A stretch of 64,000 bases of DNA from Triticum aestivum (GCF_018294505.1 NC_057807.1:172523498-172587497); one strand, 5' to 3'; shown: positions 32,269-45,900, numbered from the stretch's first letter. Notes: a model not told the origin generated them from the letters alone. Numbers and translations: made by a program.

Positions 32269-35200
32269 TGTCACATCCTAGCTTGGTCATGCATTAGAGT
32301 GTTGCATCATGTTTACCTTTCCAGAAAACTTGAAATGGGGATGGCAGAACCCGCAGCACCCCCCATGAAAACAACTAGGGTTTACTAAAATTATTTTCAA
32401 TGAACCTGAAGTGCCCTTCTAAAAAGTCTACCCTTTTTCTATTGGGTTAGAACCTCTCACAAAATGGGTTCACATTTTTCTAGGACACATAAGGTCATTG
32501 GATTAAATCATTACTATTTGCATTTGGGCATATAAATGCTATAAAATATATTAAATGCCCAAATAATTCTGAAAATAAGTGTGGGCTGTTGGAAATAATC
32601 TAAACAGAGCCCCTGATTATTTTCAGGATTTTTAAAGATGCCTAAGTATTTTTAATAAAGCCACACAGTTACAGAAAAATGAAAAACAGAAATAAAAGAG
32701 AAGGAGAGAACTTACCTGGCCACAGCCCACCTGGCAGGCCCAGCACTGTGCTGGCCCATGCCAGCCAGCTGCTTCGTCCCTGCTAGGCGGGCACAGAGGT
32801 GACGCCGGTGAGCACGAGCTCGCCACAACGTCAGCTGCTTGCCGCCCGCGCCCTGGACACCTGGGCAGGCTCCACGTGGCCGCCCGACCCCGCGGACACC
32901 TCACACGCCCCCTGCCTATCCTCCTCGCCCTCTCCCGCCATGGCCGACGCTGCCGCGCCCGCGCCACCGTGAAACTCGCGTCCGCTGTCGTCCCCGCACC
33001 GTGCTGACTTGTCCAAGAGCTCCGCCGTCGTTCGCAGCATCGAGCAAGCCGAGCACCGAGCGCTCGCACGCTCTCCCTCGTCTCCATCGAGCTCGTCTTC
33101 ACCGAACGCCGCCGCAGATCCCCCTTGCCATATCCGCCGCACCAGCTCGTCCCCGACCGCGTCGTCTGCACCGTCGTGTTCGCTGTGAGCTGCTACACCT
33201 CTTCATCCCTCTCTTTCTCGCTCTCGAGCCCTGCATTGACCGCACCGAGCTCGGCCGCACTCACCGCCACCACAACACGTCGCCGTCGTGGCCACAGCCA
33301 CGTTGGCTCGATTCCGAGCACACCACCGCCCTTTTCGCACTCGCAGTAGCCCAAAACACTACCCCACGCACCCCGCCGGGCCCCCTAGCGCCGTGTTCGA
33401 CCTCGGCCAAACTCCGGCGACCGCCAAGGTCATCGCCAGAGACGTTTCCGGCCACCCCGAGCTCCACCACTGCCACCAAACAACGCGGCTCGTTCCCAGC
33501 TACGCGTAAATGGTCTCCACCGTCCATTTGGTCGCCGGAGCACGAAAACGCACTCCCACCACCGCGTCTGGCCTCCCCGGTAGCTAAACGCCGGCGGGTT
33601 TGACCCCATTGACTTTGACTGGGCGGGCCCAGGTTGACTACCCCCTGAGTCTATGACAAGTGGGGCCAGCTCTGCTAATTAACCTAGGGTCAACACTAAC
33701 TAATTTTAGTTAGTTTAACTAACTACTGACACACGGGACCCACTGGTCAGTTTGACCTGGACCAGCTCCGTTGACTGATGACATCACCCTAACGCAAAGC
33801 TGACACATTAATTCAATTATTGGAATTATTCTTATACAAGAAATTCCAGAAAATAGAACAAACTTCGAAAATTCATAGAAATTGATCTGTAACTCCAAAT
33901 GCAAAGTTTTATATATGAAATTTGATCAGAAAAATCCAATCTTTCCATCTGTACTAGTTTCATGCATGTCAGAACATTTTAACCTTGCTGTTTAGGTGAA
34001 ACAAGCAAATGCACTTATATGACCTCCTATTATGAGCTAGCATTTGAATCCTTGATTCAAATGTGCTCAAACTATTCTGTCCTAAGTTGAACTAGCCCAA
34101 ACAAACTCATTTTTGCCATGTCATTGCATGCATCATATTGTTGCATATTGCCATGTGGTGATTGTGTTTCGACGTGTTCTTCGTGGTAGGTTCTGCCTCC
34201 GAGGATATTCACGAGTATCTAATTGAAGGGCAGTATTCCACTACCAGTCCGTCAGGCAAGCAAAAGCCCCTTGTTCATTCTGATACAATCCCACTCTCTC
34301 GCTCCTGCTCTCTTTTACTGCATTAGGACAACAACAATTCATCTGTTACTTGCTGCGGTAGATGAACCCCTTTATCGTCTGCATGACCTTTCATTGCCAC
34401 AGTAAATAGATGAAACCCACTAGCATGAGTAGGAGTAGTTTTGAGCCCCGTTGTGCCTACTCATTCATGCTTGTTTATCATGCCTGCTATTGCTTAGAGT
34501 TGAGTCAGGTCTGATTGATCGGGGATGAATCAGAGGTGTGTGAACATGTCCTACCGTGTGTGAACACGATTTGGTAAAGGTAGCAGTGAGAGGCCATGTA
34601 GGAGTACATGGTGGGTTGTCTCATTGAAGCCGTCCTCAGGAACCGAGTTCTGTGTTTGTGATCCATGATTTAGCTACTACCATGCATTGGGCCCTGAAAT
34701 ATGACCCCGCTCGAGTTCTTAACCACCCTAGTCCTCTGTCCAGGAGTTGCAAGTAGTTTCTGGTGTTTGTAGTATGATGGAGGCCCTGCGCAACGCTGAC
34801 CGGAAGCGTGGGCTGTGATGCGGTAGGCACGTGGTCGGGTATACTGGGCGCCCGTTTGGTGTCACGGAACCCTGTACACATCGTTCGGGGCCGTATGTAG
34901 AAACCTCGGCCGGACTCCCTGTGGATGGAACCTGAATAGGCGATAAACCTGGACTAGAGACTTGAGTGTTTAGGTAGGTCGTGGTCTACACCCACGTCGG
35001 TTTTCGCTTGAAGTCTGCCGAGCACATGTCGTGTGCAGACGCTAAGTGGTGGAAACATGTATGAAGAAGTACACCCCTGCAGGGTTAACATCATCTATTC
35101 GAATAGCTGTGTCCGCGGTAAAGGACTTTTGGGTTGCCTATAACAGTTCATAGACAATTGAAAGTGGATACTCTAAAATACGCAAGATAAGCGCGAGTGC

Positions 35201-35949
35201 TATGGATGGCGTTATCATAGGGAGACGGGAGCGGATCCATAGTGGTGTATTGATATGGTGAATATGTGGACTCATGTGCGCCACCTCAAAAGAGTTACTT
35301 GCAGTCGTAGTTCAGGATAGCCACTGAGTCAAAGCTGGCTTGCTGGAGTTAAACCCCACCATCCCCTTGATTGATAATGATGCATATGTAGTTAGTTCTG
35401 ATGTAAGTCTTGCTGGGTACATTTGTACTCACGTTTGCCTATTTTATGTTTTTGCAGAGAGACTTCGGTCTCGTTAGTAGTTCCGTGTGGACTTCGACGT
35501 TTAGCTTGTTACCTCAGCTACGATCTTGTGGCCTCGGCAGGATCTAGTAGATAGTCAGGCTTCTCAGCTTATTCATTTGTAGATGTCTGTACTCAGACAT
35601 GTTAAGCTTCTGCATGTGCTTTGACTTGTATGCTCTGAATGCTGGGTCGAGAGACCCATGTTTGTCATATCTCGCTCCTCGGAGCCTATTGAATAAAATA
35701 CTTGAGTTGTAGAGTCACATGGTGATGCCATGTTGTAGTTGCACATATCGAGCATATTGTGTGTATGTTATTGAAATGCTTGGTATGTGTGGGATCTGAC
35801 TATCTAGTTGTTTATCCTTAGTAGCCTCTCTTACCGAGAAATATCTCCTAGTGCTTCCACTGAGCCATGGTAGCTTGCTACTGCTCCAAAACACTTAGGC
35901 TGGCCGGCATGTGTCCTTGTTCGTTCGTGTGTCTGTCCCTTCGGGGAAA
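32269..35949 (+). repeat. LTR of element D, plus orientation, truncated
   Basis: Begins with a proper LTR start, TGTCACATCC, next to E sequence, and follows the reverse complement of the LTR of element C through to ...CCCTTCGGGGAAATGTCA. The last roughly 340 bp (expected to end GGTCCTGACA) are missing. Shared landmarks with C, inverted: 34290-34380 with 47940-48030, and 35280-35540 with 46740-47000. Confidence 0.8.
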
Positions 35950-36008
35950 TGTCATGGAAAGGTAAACATGATGCAACACTCTAATGCATGAACCAGCTAG
36001 GATGTGAC
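35950..36008 (-). repeat. 59-bp inverted copy of the D LTR start
   Basis: Runs TGGAAAGGTAAACATGATGC ... CTAGGATGTGACA, the reverse complement of 32269-32327. It is the correctly oriented LTR edge next to the internal domain. With the LTR at 32269-35949 it forms a head-to-head junction. Confidence 0.9.
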
Positions 36009-38186
36009 AACTCACCCCTACTAAACAAGAATCTCGTCCCGAGATTCGAGACGTGAGGTAAGAAGACAAACGGACACAAGCTGACATGATCTTCACGATC
36101 CAAGTTGCACTTCATAAGGACGTTGATTCGATCACCAATTTTGTTTGGTGTCTTGCTCTGAGAACTCCAACCAACATGACAACGGGAGGAAAGGGAAAAC
36201 TCTAGAGGGATCGATCTTCTCGAAGATCGAACAACTCAGGATTAACTCACGGAGTGAGACATAGCAACATCTCTCATGCTGAGATACAAAGCACACATCT
36301 AGAGGGATGGAGGGAAACCAATGACGAGGGCTCACTAGGTAGACAATGATTCCACACTAAAGAGGGTGGTGAACGGTTGTTAACGTAGCGAGAAGTTGAG
36401 TTGCCATGATACTATAACGAGACATCTTAGAGGAGTGACTCATAGGCTTATTACCTTAAGTGGCAAAAGAATTACCTTTGATAAATGGATCATCGAAACT
36501 CTCTAAACCAGCCTAAGGCAATTCCCATATGATCGTTTGATGGAGTTCGAAGGAGTAGCATACTCAGACTAGGATAGACGATGTGGATTACCTTGTTGAA
36601 GACAACACAAGGGGTGATTTGCTTATCACCGAAAATGGATGGAACCCATGGTGGAATGGCACATTGGGGGTGCAAGCTGGAAACGAATGCAAATGCTGCG
36701 AATGATTCTAGTGACTGGGGAAACTCAACAGACAAAAGTGAGCCCACTGTTGAAAATTTTATAGCATAACCGAGAAAAACTGGGAGCAATCCCAGTTAGT
36801 GCCAGTGATAACACCTGGTGCTTGTGCGTGCTCTCAAGAACTTTAACATTTCCATATTCATCAAGGTTTTACCAACATCCGTGTCAAGGATCCTGGCAAC
36901 ACAACATACTACCATGATGAATGGTGATGGACGATGCAGATGCAAAGGAAGATAACACCTTCTCGGATTTTTACCCTAGTGAGGCCAAGGGAACGAAATC
37001 TGGATTATCGACCGAGAGACATTTAGCACTCCGCTTCTAATGTTCTCCTTGATGTGCTAGCGTAACCCATTTATTGATATGGTTTGGTATCTAGAACATC
37101 AAGTAACAGGTCGGACTTCGGAAGCTCAAGAATCCATAAGGAATAGCTACAGAAGTAAATCTTGCAAAATCCTTATGGGGAGGTGGTCAACTTCTTCAAC
37201 CAAGATACTACAATAATAGGCCTTCTGGCTAGGTGTGTTGGCCATGACATCCACGTTACCGGGTTACAGAGAGACCAATATTATAATTCTTGGGACACGT
37301 TCCAACCATCATATCTGCTTCTGGTTCAGATTTGGTTGGTGTTAGAATATTCCAGACTTATTAAGTCTAGAAAGAAAATTAAAGTTTGCAACACAAATCG
37401 ACGAGATGACATTGCAAGATTCTCGGGAAATGAACTATGATAGCAAGCTCCAAAACATGAGCTGGTTCTGCTAAACACATGTGAACACGATGTCCCAGAC
37501 AAGCATGACCACATAGTAGTCTTATGATAAAACACTACCGAGTTCAGGTGGGGAACCATCATCTAGGGTAACGAAGTCTTGTGCATGACCTAGGATTAGC
37601 ACAACAACTCCTTTTCCTTGAACAAATCAATTAGTGGCTTGGTGTGCTAGGGATGCGTATAGAATGAAGGTTGCAAGTCTTAAAACCACAAAATACTTCG
37701 CACGTATGCATGAATGATTTGGGGTGATTCCAAAGGAAGAAACATTTAATTTCTCGGATTCACGGCGACAACTTGCATCACATGCACATGAACCGGAGAA
37801 AATCACTCCTTACATCCGAACATATGCTTCATGAGCTAGCATGAAGAAATGCTTTCAAAAGTTTCCAATACTACCTTAATGTTCAACAAGATTATGGTGA
37901 AGATAAGGATGTTGTCGATGGGCTAAACAACAATTTGTCCAGGTTTCCATATAAATGGAATTCCACAATTATGTGAACATGGTGCTAGCATTGGTCAGAA
38001 CCAAAAGATATAACGGTGTATGCTCAAGAAATCAACCACGAGTAAGACAATATTACGAATATCGTTGGTTCTGATTTGATTTGACGTTAGCCCATACTCA
38101 AATCAAAGATTGGGTAAGACAATAGCACCGACAATTTATCACGAGGATCAATCAATGATAATATCATCTTTCTGCAACACACACAC
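36009..38186 (-). other. Internal domain of element D, left part (non-coding)
   Basis: Homologous to 50249-52430 of element C. Starts ACTCACCCCTACTAAACAAG, whose complement is the polypurine tract. No open frame above about 100 codons and no domain. It stops at a CA-repeat where element B is inserted. Confidence 0.75.
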
Positions 38187-38667
38187 TATCGGTGTCAAAA
38201 CCGGCGGATCTCGGGTAGGGGGTCCCGAACTGTGCGTCTAGGCGGATGGTAACAGGAGACAAGGGACACGTTGTTTTACCCAGGTTCGGGCCCTCTTGAT
38301 GGAGGTAAAACCCTACGTACTGCTTGATTAATATTGATGATGTGTATTACAAGAGTGGATCTACCACGAGATCAAGGAGGCTAAACCCTAGAAGCTAGCC
38401 TATGGTATGATTGTTGTAATGGTTGTTGTATCCTATGGACTAAAACCCTCCGGTTTATATAGACACCGGGGAGGGCTAGGGTTACACAGAGTCGGTTACA
38501 ATGGTAGGAGATCTACATATCCGTATCGCCAAGCTTGCCTTCCACGCCAAGGAAAGTCCCATCCGGACACGGGACGAAGTCTTCAATCTTGTATCTTCAT
38601 AGTCTTGGAGTCCGGCGAACGATGATAGTCCGGCTGTCCGGACACCCCCTAGTCCAGGACTCCCTCA
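38187..38667 (-). repeat. Outer left LTR of element B (LTR-a)
   Basis: Starts TATCGGTGTC (second base mutated from TG) and ends GGACTCCCTCA. Contains CTATATAAACC on the minus strand near 38455. About 14 differences from each of the other two LTRs. Confidence 0.93.
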
Positions 38668-39098
38668 GTAGCCCCTGAACCTGGCGTCAATGACGATGAG
38701 TACAGCGCGCATAATGTTCGGCATAGCAAGGCGGGTTCCTCCTCCGAATAATCCATAGAAGATTGTGAACACCAGGATAGTGTCCGGCTCTGCAAAATAA
38801 ATTCCACATAGCACCGTAGAGAGAATAATATATACACAAGCTCGATCTGCTGACGTATTTTGTGGCATGACATCACGCCACTACCGAGCCTTACTTGAAT
38901 CGTTTTTTTATTATACCACCTCAGCGCGTTTAGCGAAGCGGTTTCCTTGGCACGTCTTGTCAAAGCAGAGATCGTGTTCCCCTTATTCCGGGATTCTCAT
39001 CAATACGGACGTGGGTAACCCAACCGCGCCATTGATGGTGGCGCTTGGGAGATAAGCGAGTTTTACTAGGCCGGTGGGGACGCATAGTCTTCGTCCGC

Positions 39099-39110
39099 CT
39101 ATATATAAGG
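39099..39110 (+). promoter_or_regulatory. TATA box of the antisense gene, copy 1 of element B
   Basis: CTATATATAAGG lies about 115 bp before the ATG at 39222, on the plus strand. Confidence 0.6.
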
Positions 39111-39221
39111 GATAAGGATCCACCTTTTCACCTACGGCTTCTTCCTCCTTTGCTTATCCATCCCCGCGCACTCGAGCTCCAGCGCCCAAGTTCGCACATC
39201 TCGCCTCAACCTTCTCCAGTC

Positions 39222-41569
39222 ATGTCCGGAGCGGGAGGCAAGTGGTTGGCCTCCACCGTTAAGGAGGAGCACATCAAAAAGCTGCGCGGCGCCGGATACC
39301 TCTCCAGTGACATCGCGCACCGGCTGCCCGACAAGGGGCAGCTCATCCCCACCCCCAGGCCCCATGAGAGGGTTGTTTTCCTTCCCCACTTCCTCCGCGG
39401 ACTGGGCTTTCCACTTCATCCCTTTGTCCGGGGGCTCATGTTCTACTACGGCCTGGATTTCCACGATCTGGCGCCGAACTTCATCCTCAACATCTCGGCG
39501 TTTATCGTCGTGTGCGAGGCCTTCCTCTGCATCCAGCCCCACTTCGGCTTGTGGCTCAAGACCTTCAACGTCAAGCCGAAGGTAGTGAAGGGCACTCAAG
39601 CGGAGTGCGGAGGCGCCATGTTGGGCAAGATGCCCAACGTCCTTTGGTTCGAAGGGGCCTTTGTGGAGTCCGTCAAGGGGTGGCAATCGGGGTGGTTCTA
39701 CATCACCGAGCCGCGCGACCCTACGTGGGCGGCGGCCCCCGAGTTCAGATCTGGTATCCCTGTGCAGCTCACCTCCTGGAAAGAGAAGGGCTTGCTATGG
39801 GGTAGTTCAGAGGAGCTGACGGGACTCCAAGCCTGTATCCAGAAGCTGGTGAACAAGAAGCTCAGGCTTGTTAACGTGGTCCAAGTCATGCTCGTCCGCC
39901 GGATTCTCCCCTGCCAACAACGGGCATTCAACCCGTGGGAGTTCGATCCGGCACAACACCAGGCGTTGAGTGGGCTCTTCGACACGACGTACGAAGGCAC
40001 CTGGAGGGTGCTGTTCAAGGGCGCCGAAGCTCCCGCATCCGTGACTGAAGATCGCGGATTTCACTCGCAGCGTCCAGCTGACGAGGTAAGTGATTCTACC
40101 CCTTTACGGGACACTTGTTATTAATAGTTTGACTCTGAGCGGGTTTCAATCTCCCTTTTCCTTTGACAGGACTGGATGAAGAAGGCCGAGCAGCTCGTCT
40201 GCCCGGCTCCCATGCCAGAAAACCCAGTAGACGCCCGTCTAGCGGGGCTGCTGGTTCCGGCACCGCATGTGGTGCCGGAGAAGAAGGCCAGGAAGGTGGC
40301 CACGGGTACTCGAAAGAGTTCCCGCTTTCAGGTGTCCGACGACTCCAAGGCGGACTCCTCCCCCGAAGGTGAGGAGGAGGAAGAAGACTCTCTCCCAGAG
40401 GAGGGAGAGAGGAAGAGGAAGGCTTCCCCAACAGGGGAGGCCGAAAGGTCCAAGAGGGGAAGAACTATTCCCCCGGACAGCTCTGCCAACACCAACGTTG
40501 GCGGCAAAGAGTGGCCTTCAAGGGCCAGGCCTCCGGCAAGATCGTAAGTATCCGGATTCCTGAATGATTTATAATTTCTTTTTATGTCACATAGCGTCCT
40601 TCTAATGCCGCACATTGCCTGCAGTCCGGCCGATGATGATCTCCCCGCTTCGTCGAGCGGGTCGTTGGCTCCGTCGGATGTGGATTCCATCCCGACTGCC
40701 TCCACCCCTCGCGCCGCTGAGGACGCCGAGGTGGGATCCCAGGAAGGGAACCATCAGGAGGAGGCTCCGGAGGCGCCGCAAGGCAGCCTCCTGGACTTTG
40801 CGCCAGACTCCACACTGGAACCCATAGTGGTTCCGGAGTCCGGCAGGCGGCCCCTTCGCAAGAAGGGCAAGACCGTGACACCGGTGGCCTCCGTCCAACC
40901 GGAGGCGCCGGACAACTTGTTGGAGGCGCTCAAAGGCGCTTCCATCGAGGAAGAACACCACACCATTATGAGTGCGGTGATTCAGAAGGTTCAGCTTGCC
41001 AAGAGCGAGCTGACCGAAGCCTGCAGTAGCCTTCTAACAGGCTTTGAGGTAAGAAGTTAAAAATATGTAATTTAATACCGCATAGACAGTAGCCCCTGAT
41101 GCTCGGTTTGGTGTTCGGAAAGAAAAGCCGGACTGAGGATCTAAAAAAGATATACACAGGGTTGCTAATTTTTTTGTCAATATGGGTTTGCAGGCTGCGC
41201 TGCTGACCTCTGCCACACTGACTGCGGAGGTCGGTGCATTGAAGCAGGATCTCGAGCGGTCCGAGCAGGAGCTCGGCCGTGCCAAGAGGCAGCTCGAGGA
41301 GAAAGAAGGTGAGTAACACCACTTTGAATAGTTACCTTACAGAAAATGATTTAGGTTGCAATAAAGATAACAAGGATAACGTGGGTACTGCAGGGGCCAC
41401 GAACGAGGTGGCAACCCTGAAGGAGGCTGTGTCCGCAGCCAAACGCAATGCGGCCGCGGAACGGGCAGAGCGAGAGAAGCAGGAGGCGCGGGTGGCGGAG
41501 GTGCGGCAAGAGCTCCAGGCTCTCATGGAGAAGCATGAGAGTTTGGAGCGCGACTCAAAGACTCGAGAG
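39222..41569 (+). pseudogene. Antisense gene of element B, copy 1 (truncated)
   Basis: Exons by GT-AG borders: 39222-40085, 40170-40543, 40625-41048, 41194-41308, 41394-41569 (cut). Starts MSGAGGKWLASTVKEEHIKK. The N-terminal domain contains HFLRGLGFPLHPFVRGLMFY, CEAFLCIQPHFGLWLKTF and SVKGWQSGWFYITEP, aligning with exon 1 of the antisense gene in element A. Exon 2 is Lys/Glu/Ser-rich with an acidic run (EGEEEEEDSLPEEGE), exon 3 is acidic, exons 4-5 start a coiled coil. At 41569, after ACTCGAGAG, the sequence leaves the gene, whereas copy 2 continues; the C-terminal domain is missing. Exons 1-5 are free of in-frame stops. Confidence 0.8.
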
Positions 41570-42012
41570 CCTCCAACTAACAACAACCACGTGGGAGTTT
41601 TGTTTAATTATTTTGATTTGCTTTGAGCTTTTTGGATCATGGGACTGGGCATCCCGGTTACCGACCCTTTCTCGTGAATGAGGAGCGGAGTCCACTCCTC
41701 ATCAGAATAACCCACCTAGCATGGAAGATATAGGCAGCCCTAGTTGTAATATGAGTTGCTCGAGCATACAAAACAGAATTTCATTTGAAGGTTTGGAGTT
41801 TGGCACATACAAATTTACTTGGAACAGCAGGTAAATACCACATATAGGAAGGTATAGTGGACTCATATGGAACAACTTTGGGGTTCATGGAGTTTGGATG
41901 CACAAGCAATGTTCCCGCTTAGTACATGTGAAGGCTAGCAAAAGACTGGGAAGTGACCAACTGAGAGAGCGACAACAATCATAAACAAGCATTAAAATTA
42001 ATTCACACCGAG
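41570..42012. other. 443-bp foreign segment inside element B
   Basis: It matches neither copy of B's own interior. It starts CTCCAACTAACAAC and ends AATTCACACCGAG directly before LTR-b. No open frame or terminal repeat. I believe it belongs to another common Triticeae repeat, but this is from memory and unverified. Confidence 0.7.
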
Positions 42013-42493
42013 TGTCGGTGTCAAAACCGGCGGATCTCGGGTAGGGGGTCCCGAACTGTGCGTCTAGGCGGATGGTAACAGGAGACGAGGGACACGATGT
42101 TTTACCCAGGTTCGGGCCCTCTTGATGGAGGTAAAACCCTACGTCCTGCTTGATTAATATTGATGATGTGTATTACAAGAGTGGATCTACGACGAGATCA
42201 AGGAGGCTAAACCCTAGAAGCTAGCCTATGGTATGATTGTTGTAACGGTTGTTGTGTCCTACGGACTAAAACCCTCTGGTTTATATAGACACCGGGGAGG
42301 GCTAGGGTTACACAGAGTCAGTTACAATGGTAGGAGATCTACATATCTGTATCACCAAGCTTGCCTTCCACGCCAAGGAAAGTCCCATCCGGACACGGGA
42401 CGAAGTCTTCAATCTTGTATCTTCATAGTCTTGGAGTCCGGCTGACGATGATAGTCCGGCTGTCCGGACACCCCCTAGTCCAGGACTCCCTCA
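42013..42493 (-). repeat. Inner LTR of element B (LTR-b)
   Basis: Complete, TGTCGGTGTC...GACTCCCTCA. About 8 private differences. It is followed on its right by the same sequence that follows LTR-a (gtagcccctgaacc, complement of the polypurine tract), so each of the two LTRs has its own 3' part of an element. Confidence 0.95.
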
Positions 42494-42925
42494 GTAGCCC
42501 CTGAACCAGGCTTCAATGACGATGAGTCCGGCGCGCATATTGTTCGGCATTGCAAGGCGTGTTCCTCCTCCGAATAATTCATAGAAGATTGTGAACACCA
42601 GGATAGTGTCCGGCTCTGCAAAATAAATTCCACATTCCACCGTAGAGAGAATAATATGCACACAAGTTCAATCTGCTGACATATTTTGTGGCATGACGTC
42701 ACACCACTACCAAGCCTTTACTCGAATCGTTTTTTATCATACCACCTCAGCGCGTTTAGCGAAGCGGTTCCCTTGGCACATCTTGTCGAAGCAGAGATCG
42801 TGTTTCCCCTTATTCCGGGATCCTCATCAATACGGACGTGGGTAACCCAACCGCGCCATTGATGGTGGCGCTTGGGAGATAAGCGAGTTTTACCAGGCCG
42901 GTGGGGACGCATAGTCTTCGTCCGC

Positions 42926-42938
42926 CCATATATAAGGG
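42926..42938 (+). promoter_or_regulatory. TATA box of the antisense gene, copy 2 of element B
   Basis: CCATATATAAGGG lies about 115 bp before the ATG at 43050, the same place as in copy 1. Confidence 0.6.
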
Positions 42939-45900
42939 GATAAGGATCCACCCTTTCACATACGCCTTCTTCCTCCTTTGCTTATCCATCCCCGCGTACT
43001 CGAGCTCCAGCGCCCAAGTCCGTGCATCTCGTCTCGACCTTCTCCGACCATGTCAGGAGCGGGAGGCAAATGGCTGGCCTCCACCGTTACGGAGGAGCAC
43101 ATCGCAAAACTGCGCAGCGCCGGATACCTTTCCGGCGATATCGCGCACCGGCTGCCCGACAAGGGGCAGCTCATCCCCACCCCCAGGCCCCATGAGAGGG
43201 TCGTATTCCTTCCCCACTTCCTCCACGGACTGGGCTTCCCGTTGCATCCCTTTGTCCGGGGGCTCATGTACTATTATGGCCTGGATTTCCACGATCTGGT
43301 GCCAAACTTTATCCTCAACATCTCGGCGTTTATCGTCGTGTGCGAGGCCTTCCTCTGCATCCAGCCCCACTTCGGCTTGTGGCTCAAGACCTTCAATGTG
43401 AAGCCGAAGGTGGTGAAGGGCACTCAAGCGGAGTGCGGAGGCGCCATGTTGGGTAAGATGCCCAACGTCACCTGGCTCGAAGGGGCCTTCGTGGAGTCCG
43501 TCAAGGGGTGGCAATCGGGGTGGTTCTATATCACCGAGCCGCGCAACCCTAGGTGGGCGGCAGCCCCCGAGTTCAGATCTGGTATCCCTACGCAGCTCAC
43601 CTCCTGGAAAGAGAAGGGCTTGCTATGGGGTGATTCGGAGGAGCTGACGGGACTCCAAGCCTGTATCCAGAAGCTGGTGAGCAAGAAGCTCAGGCTTGTC
43701 AACGTGGTCCAAGTCATGCTCATCCGCCGGATTCTCCCGTGCCAAGAACATGCATTTAAATTGTGGGAGTTCAATCCGGCACAGCACCAGGCATTGAGCG
43801 GGCTCTTTGACACGATGTATGAAGGCGCCTGGAGGGTGCTGTTCAAGGGCGCCGAAGCTCCCGCATCCGCCACTGAAGATCGCGGATTTCGCTCGCAGCG
43901 TCCAGCTGACGAGGTAAGTGCTTCTACCCCTTTACGAGGCACTTGTTTTTAGTAATTTGACCCTAAGCAGGTCTCAATCTCCCTTTTCCTCTGACAGGAC
44001 TGGATGAAGAAGGCCGAGCAGATCATCTGTCCGGCTCCCATGCCGGAAAACCCAGTAGACGCCCGTCTAGCGGGGCTGCTGGTTCCGGCACCGCACGTGG
44101 TGCCGGAGAAGAAGGCCAAGAAGGTGGCCACGGGTACTCGAAAGAGTTCCCGTTTTCAGGTGTCCGACTGATCCGAGGCGGACTCCTCCCCCGAAGACGA
44201 GGAGGAGGAAGAGGACTCTCTCCCAGAGGAGGGAGAGAGGAAGAGGAAGGCTTCCCCAACAGGGGAGGCCGAAGGGTCCAAGAGGGGAAGAACTATTCCC
44301 CCGGACAGCTCCGCCAACGCCAACATTGGTGATGAAGAGCGGCCCTCAAGGGCAGGCCTCCGGCAAGATCGTAAGTATCCGGATTCCTGAGTGATTTGCA
44401 ATTTCTTTAGTGTCACACAACGTCCTTCTAGTGCCGCACACTGCCTGCAGTCCGGCCGATGAGGATCTCCCCGCTTCATCGAGCGGGTCGTTGGCTCCGT
44501 CGGATGTGGATTCCATCCCGACTGCCTCCACCCCTCGCGACGCTGAGGACACCGAGGTGGGATCCCAGGAAGGGGCCCATCAGGAGGAGGCTCCAGAGGC
44601 GCCGCAAGGCAGCCTCCCGGACTTTGCGCCGGACTCCACGCCGGAACCCGCAGTGTTTCCGGAGTCCGGCAGGCGGCCCCTGCGCAAGAAGGGAAAGACC
44701 GTGACGCCGGCGTCCCCCGTCCAACCGGAGGCGCCGGACAACTTGTTGGAGGCGCTTAAAGGCGCTTCCATCGAGGAAGAACACCGCACTATCATGAGTG
44801 CGGTGATTCAGAGGGTTCAGCTCGCCAAGAGCGGGTTGACCGAAGCCTGCAGTAGCCTTCTAACAGGCTTTGAGGTAAGAAGTTTAAAATATGTAATGTA
44901 ATACCGCATAGACAGTAGCCCCTGATGCTCGGTTCGGTGTTCGGAAAGAAAAGCCGGACTGAGGATCTAAAAAAAAGATATACGCAGGGTTGCTAAAAAT
45001 AATGTCAATATGGGTTTGCAGGCTGCGCTGCTGACCTCTGCTGCACTGACTGCGGAGGTCGGTGCTTTGAAGAAGGACCTCGAGCGGTCCGAGCAAGAGC
45101 TCGACCGTGCCAAGAAGCAACTCGAGGACAAAGAAGGTGAGTAACACCACTTTGAATAGTTACCTTACAGAAAAGGATTTAGGTTGCAATGAAAATAACA
45201 AGGATAACGTGGGTATTGCAGGGGCCACGAACGAGGTGGCAACCCTGAAGGAGGCTGTGTCCGCGGCCGAACGCAATGCGGCCGCGGAACGGGCGGAGCG
45301 AGAGAAGCAGGAGGCGCGGGTGGCGGAGGTGCGGCAAGAGCTCCAGGCTCTCATGGAAAAGCATGAGAGTTTGGAGCGCGACTCAAAGACTCGAGAGTCC
45401 GAGCTTGCCTCGGCTCTCGAAAGTGCCAAGTCCGCCAAGGCCGAGGCCCATAAGGCCCTTCAGGAGGTTGAGGATATGAAGAAAATAGCGGCGGGTAAGG
45501 CATTTTTCATGCAAAGCAAGCATGTTAATGTAAACTACCTGACACTTACCCGAATTCGGAGCTCTCCAGGGGCGTTTGCAGATCTACCTCGCAGTGTATC
45601 CGATGCCGCCGCATTCTACCGAGCCGAGGAGGGGAGCTCAACGGAGAAGGTCTTCTGGTCTCAGTACGTTGAGGCCGGCCATCCGGTGCCCCCTAGCGAC
45701 CAGCTGAAGCAGCTGGTCGAGCTCCACAAGGTAGCTGAGCAGGCCCTGAAGAGCCTCATAGTCCGGCTATGGCCTGGAGAGGCCATGCCTGGGAGCTATT
45801 TCGGCCTCGTGCGCCGGCTGGTGGATGCGTGCCCCTGGGTGGAGGTCATCAAGCGCTCCGCCTGTATTGAAGGTGCCCGCCGGGCCCTTGCCCACGCAAA

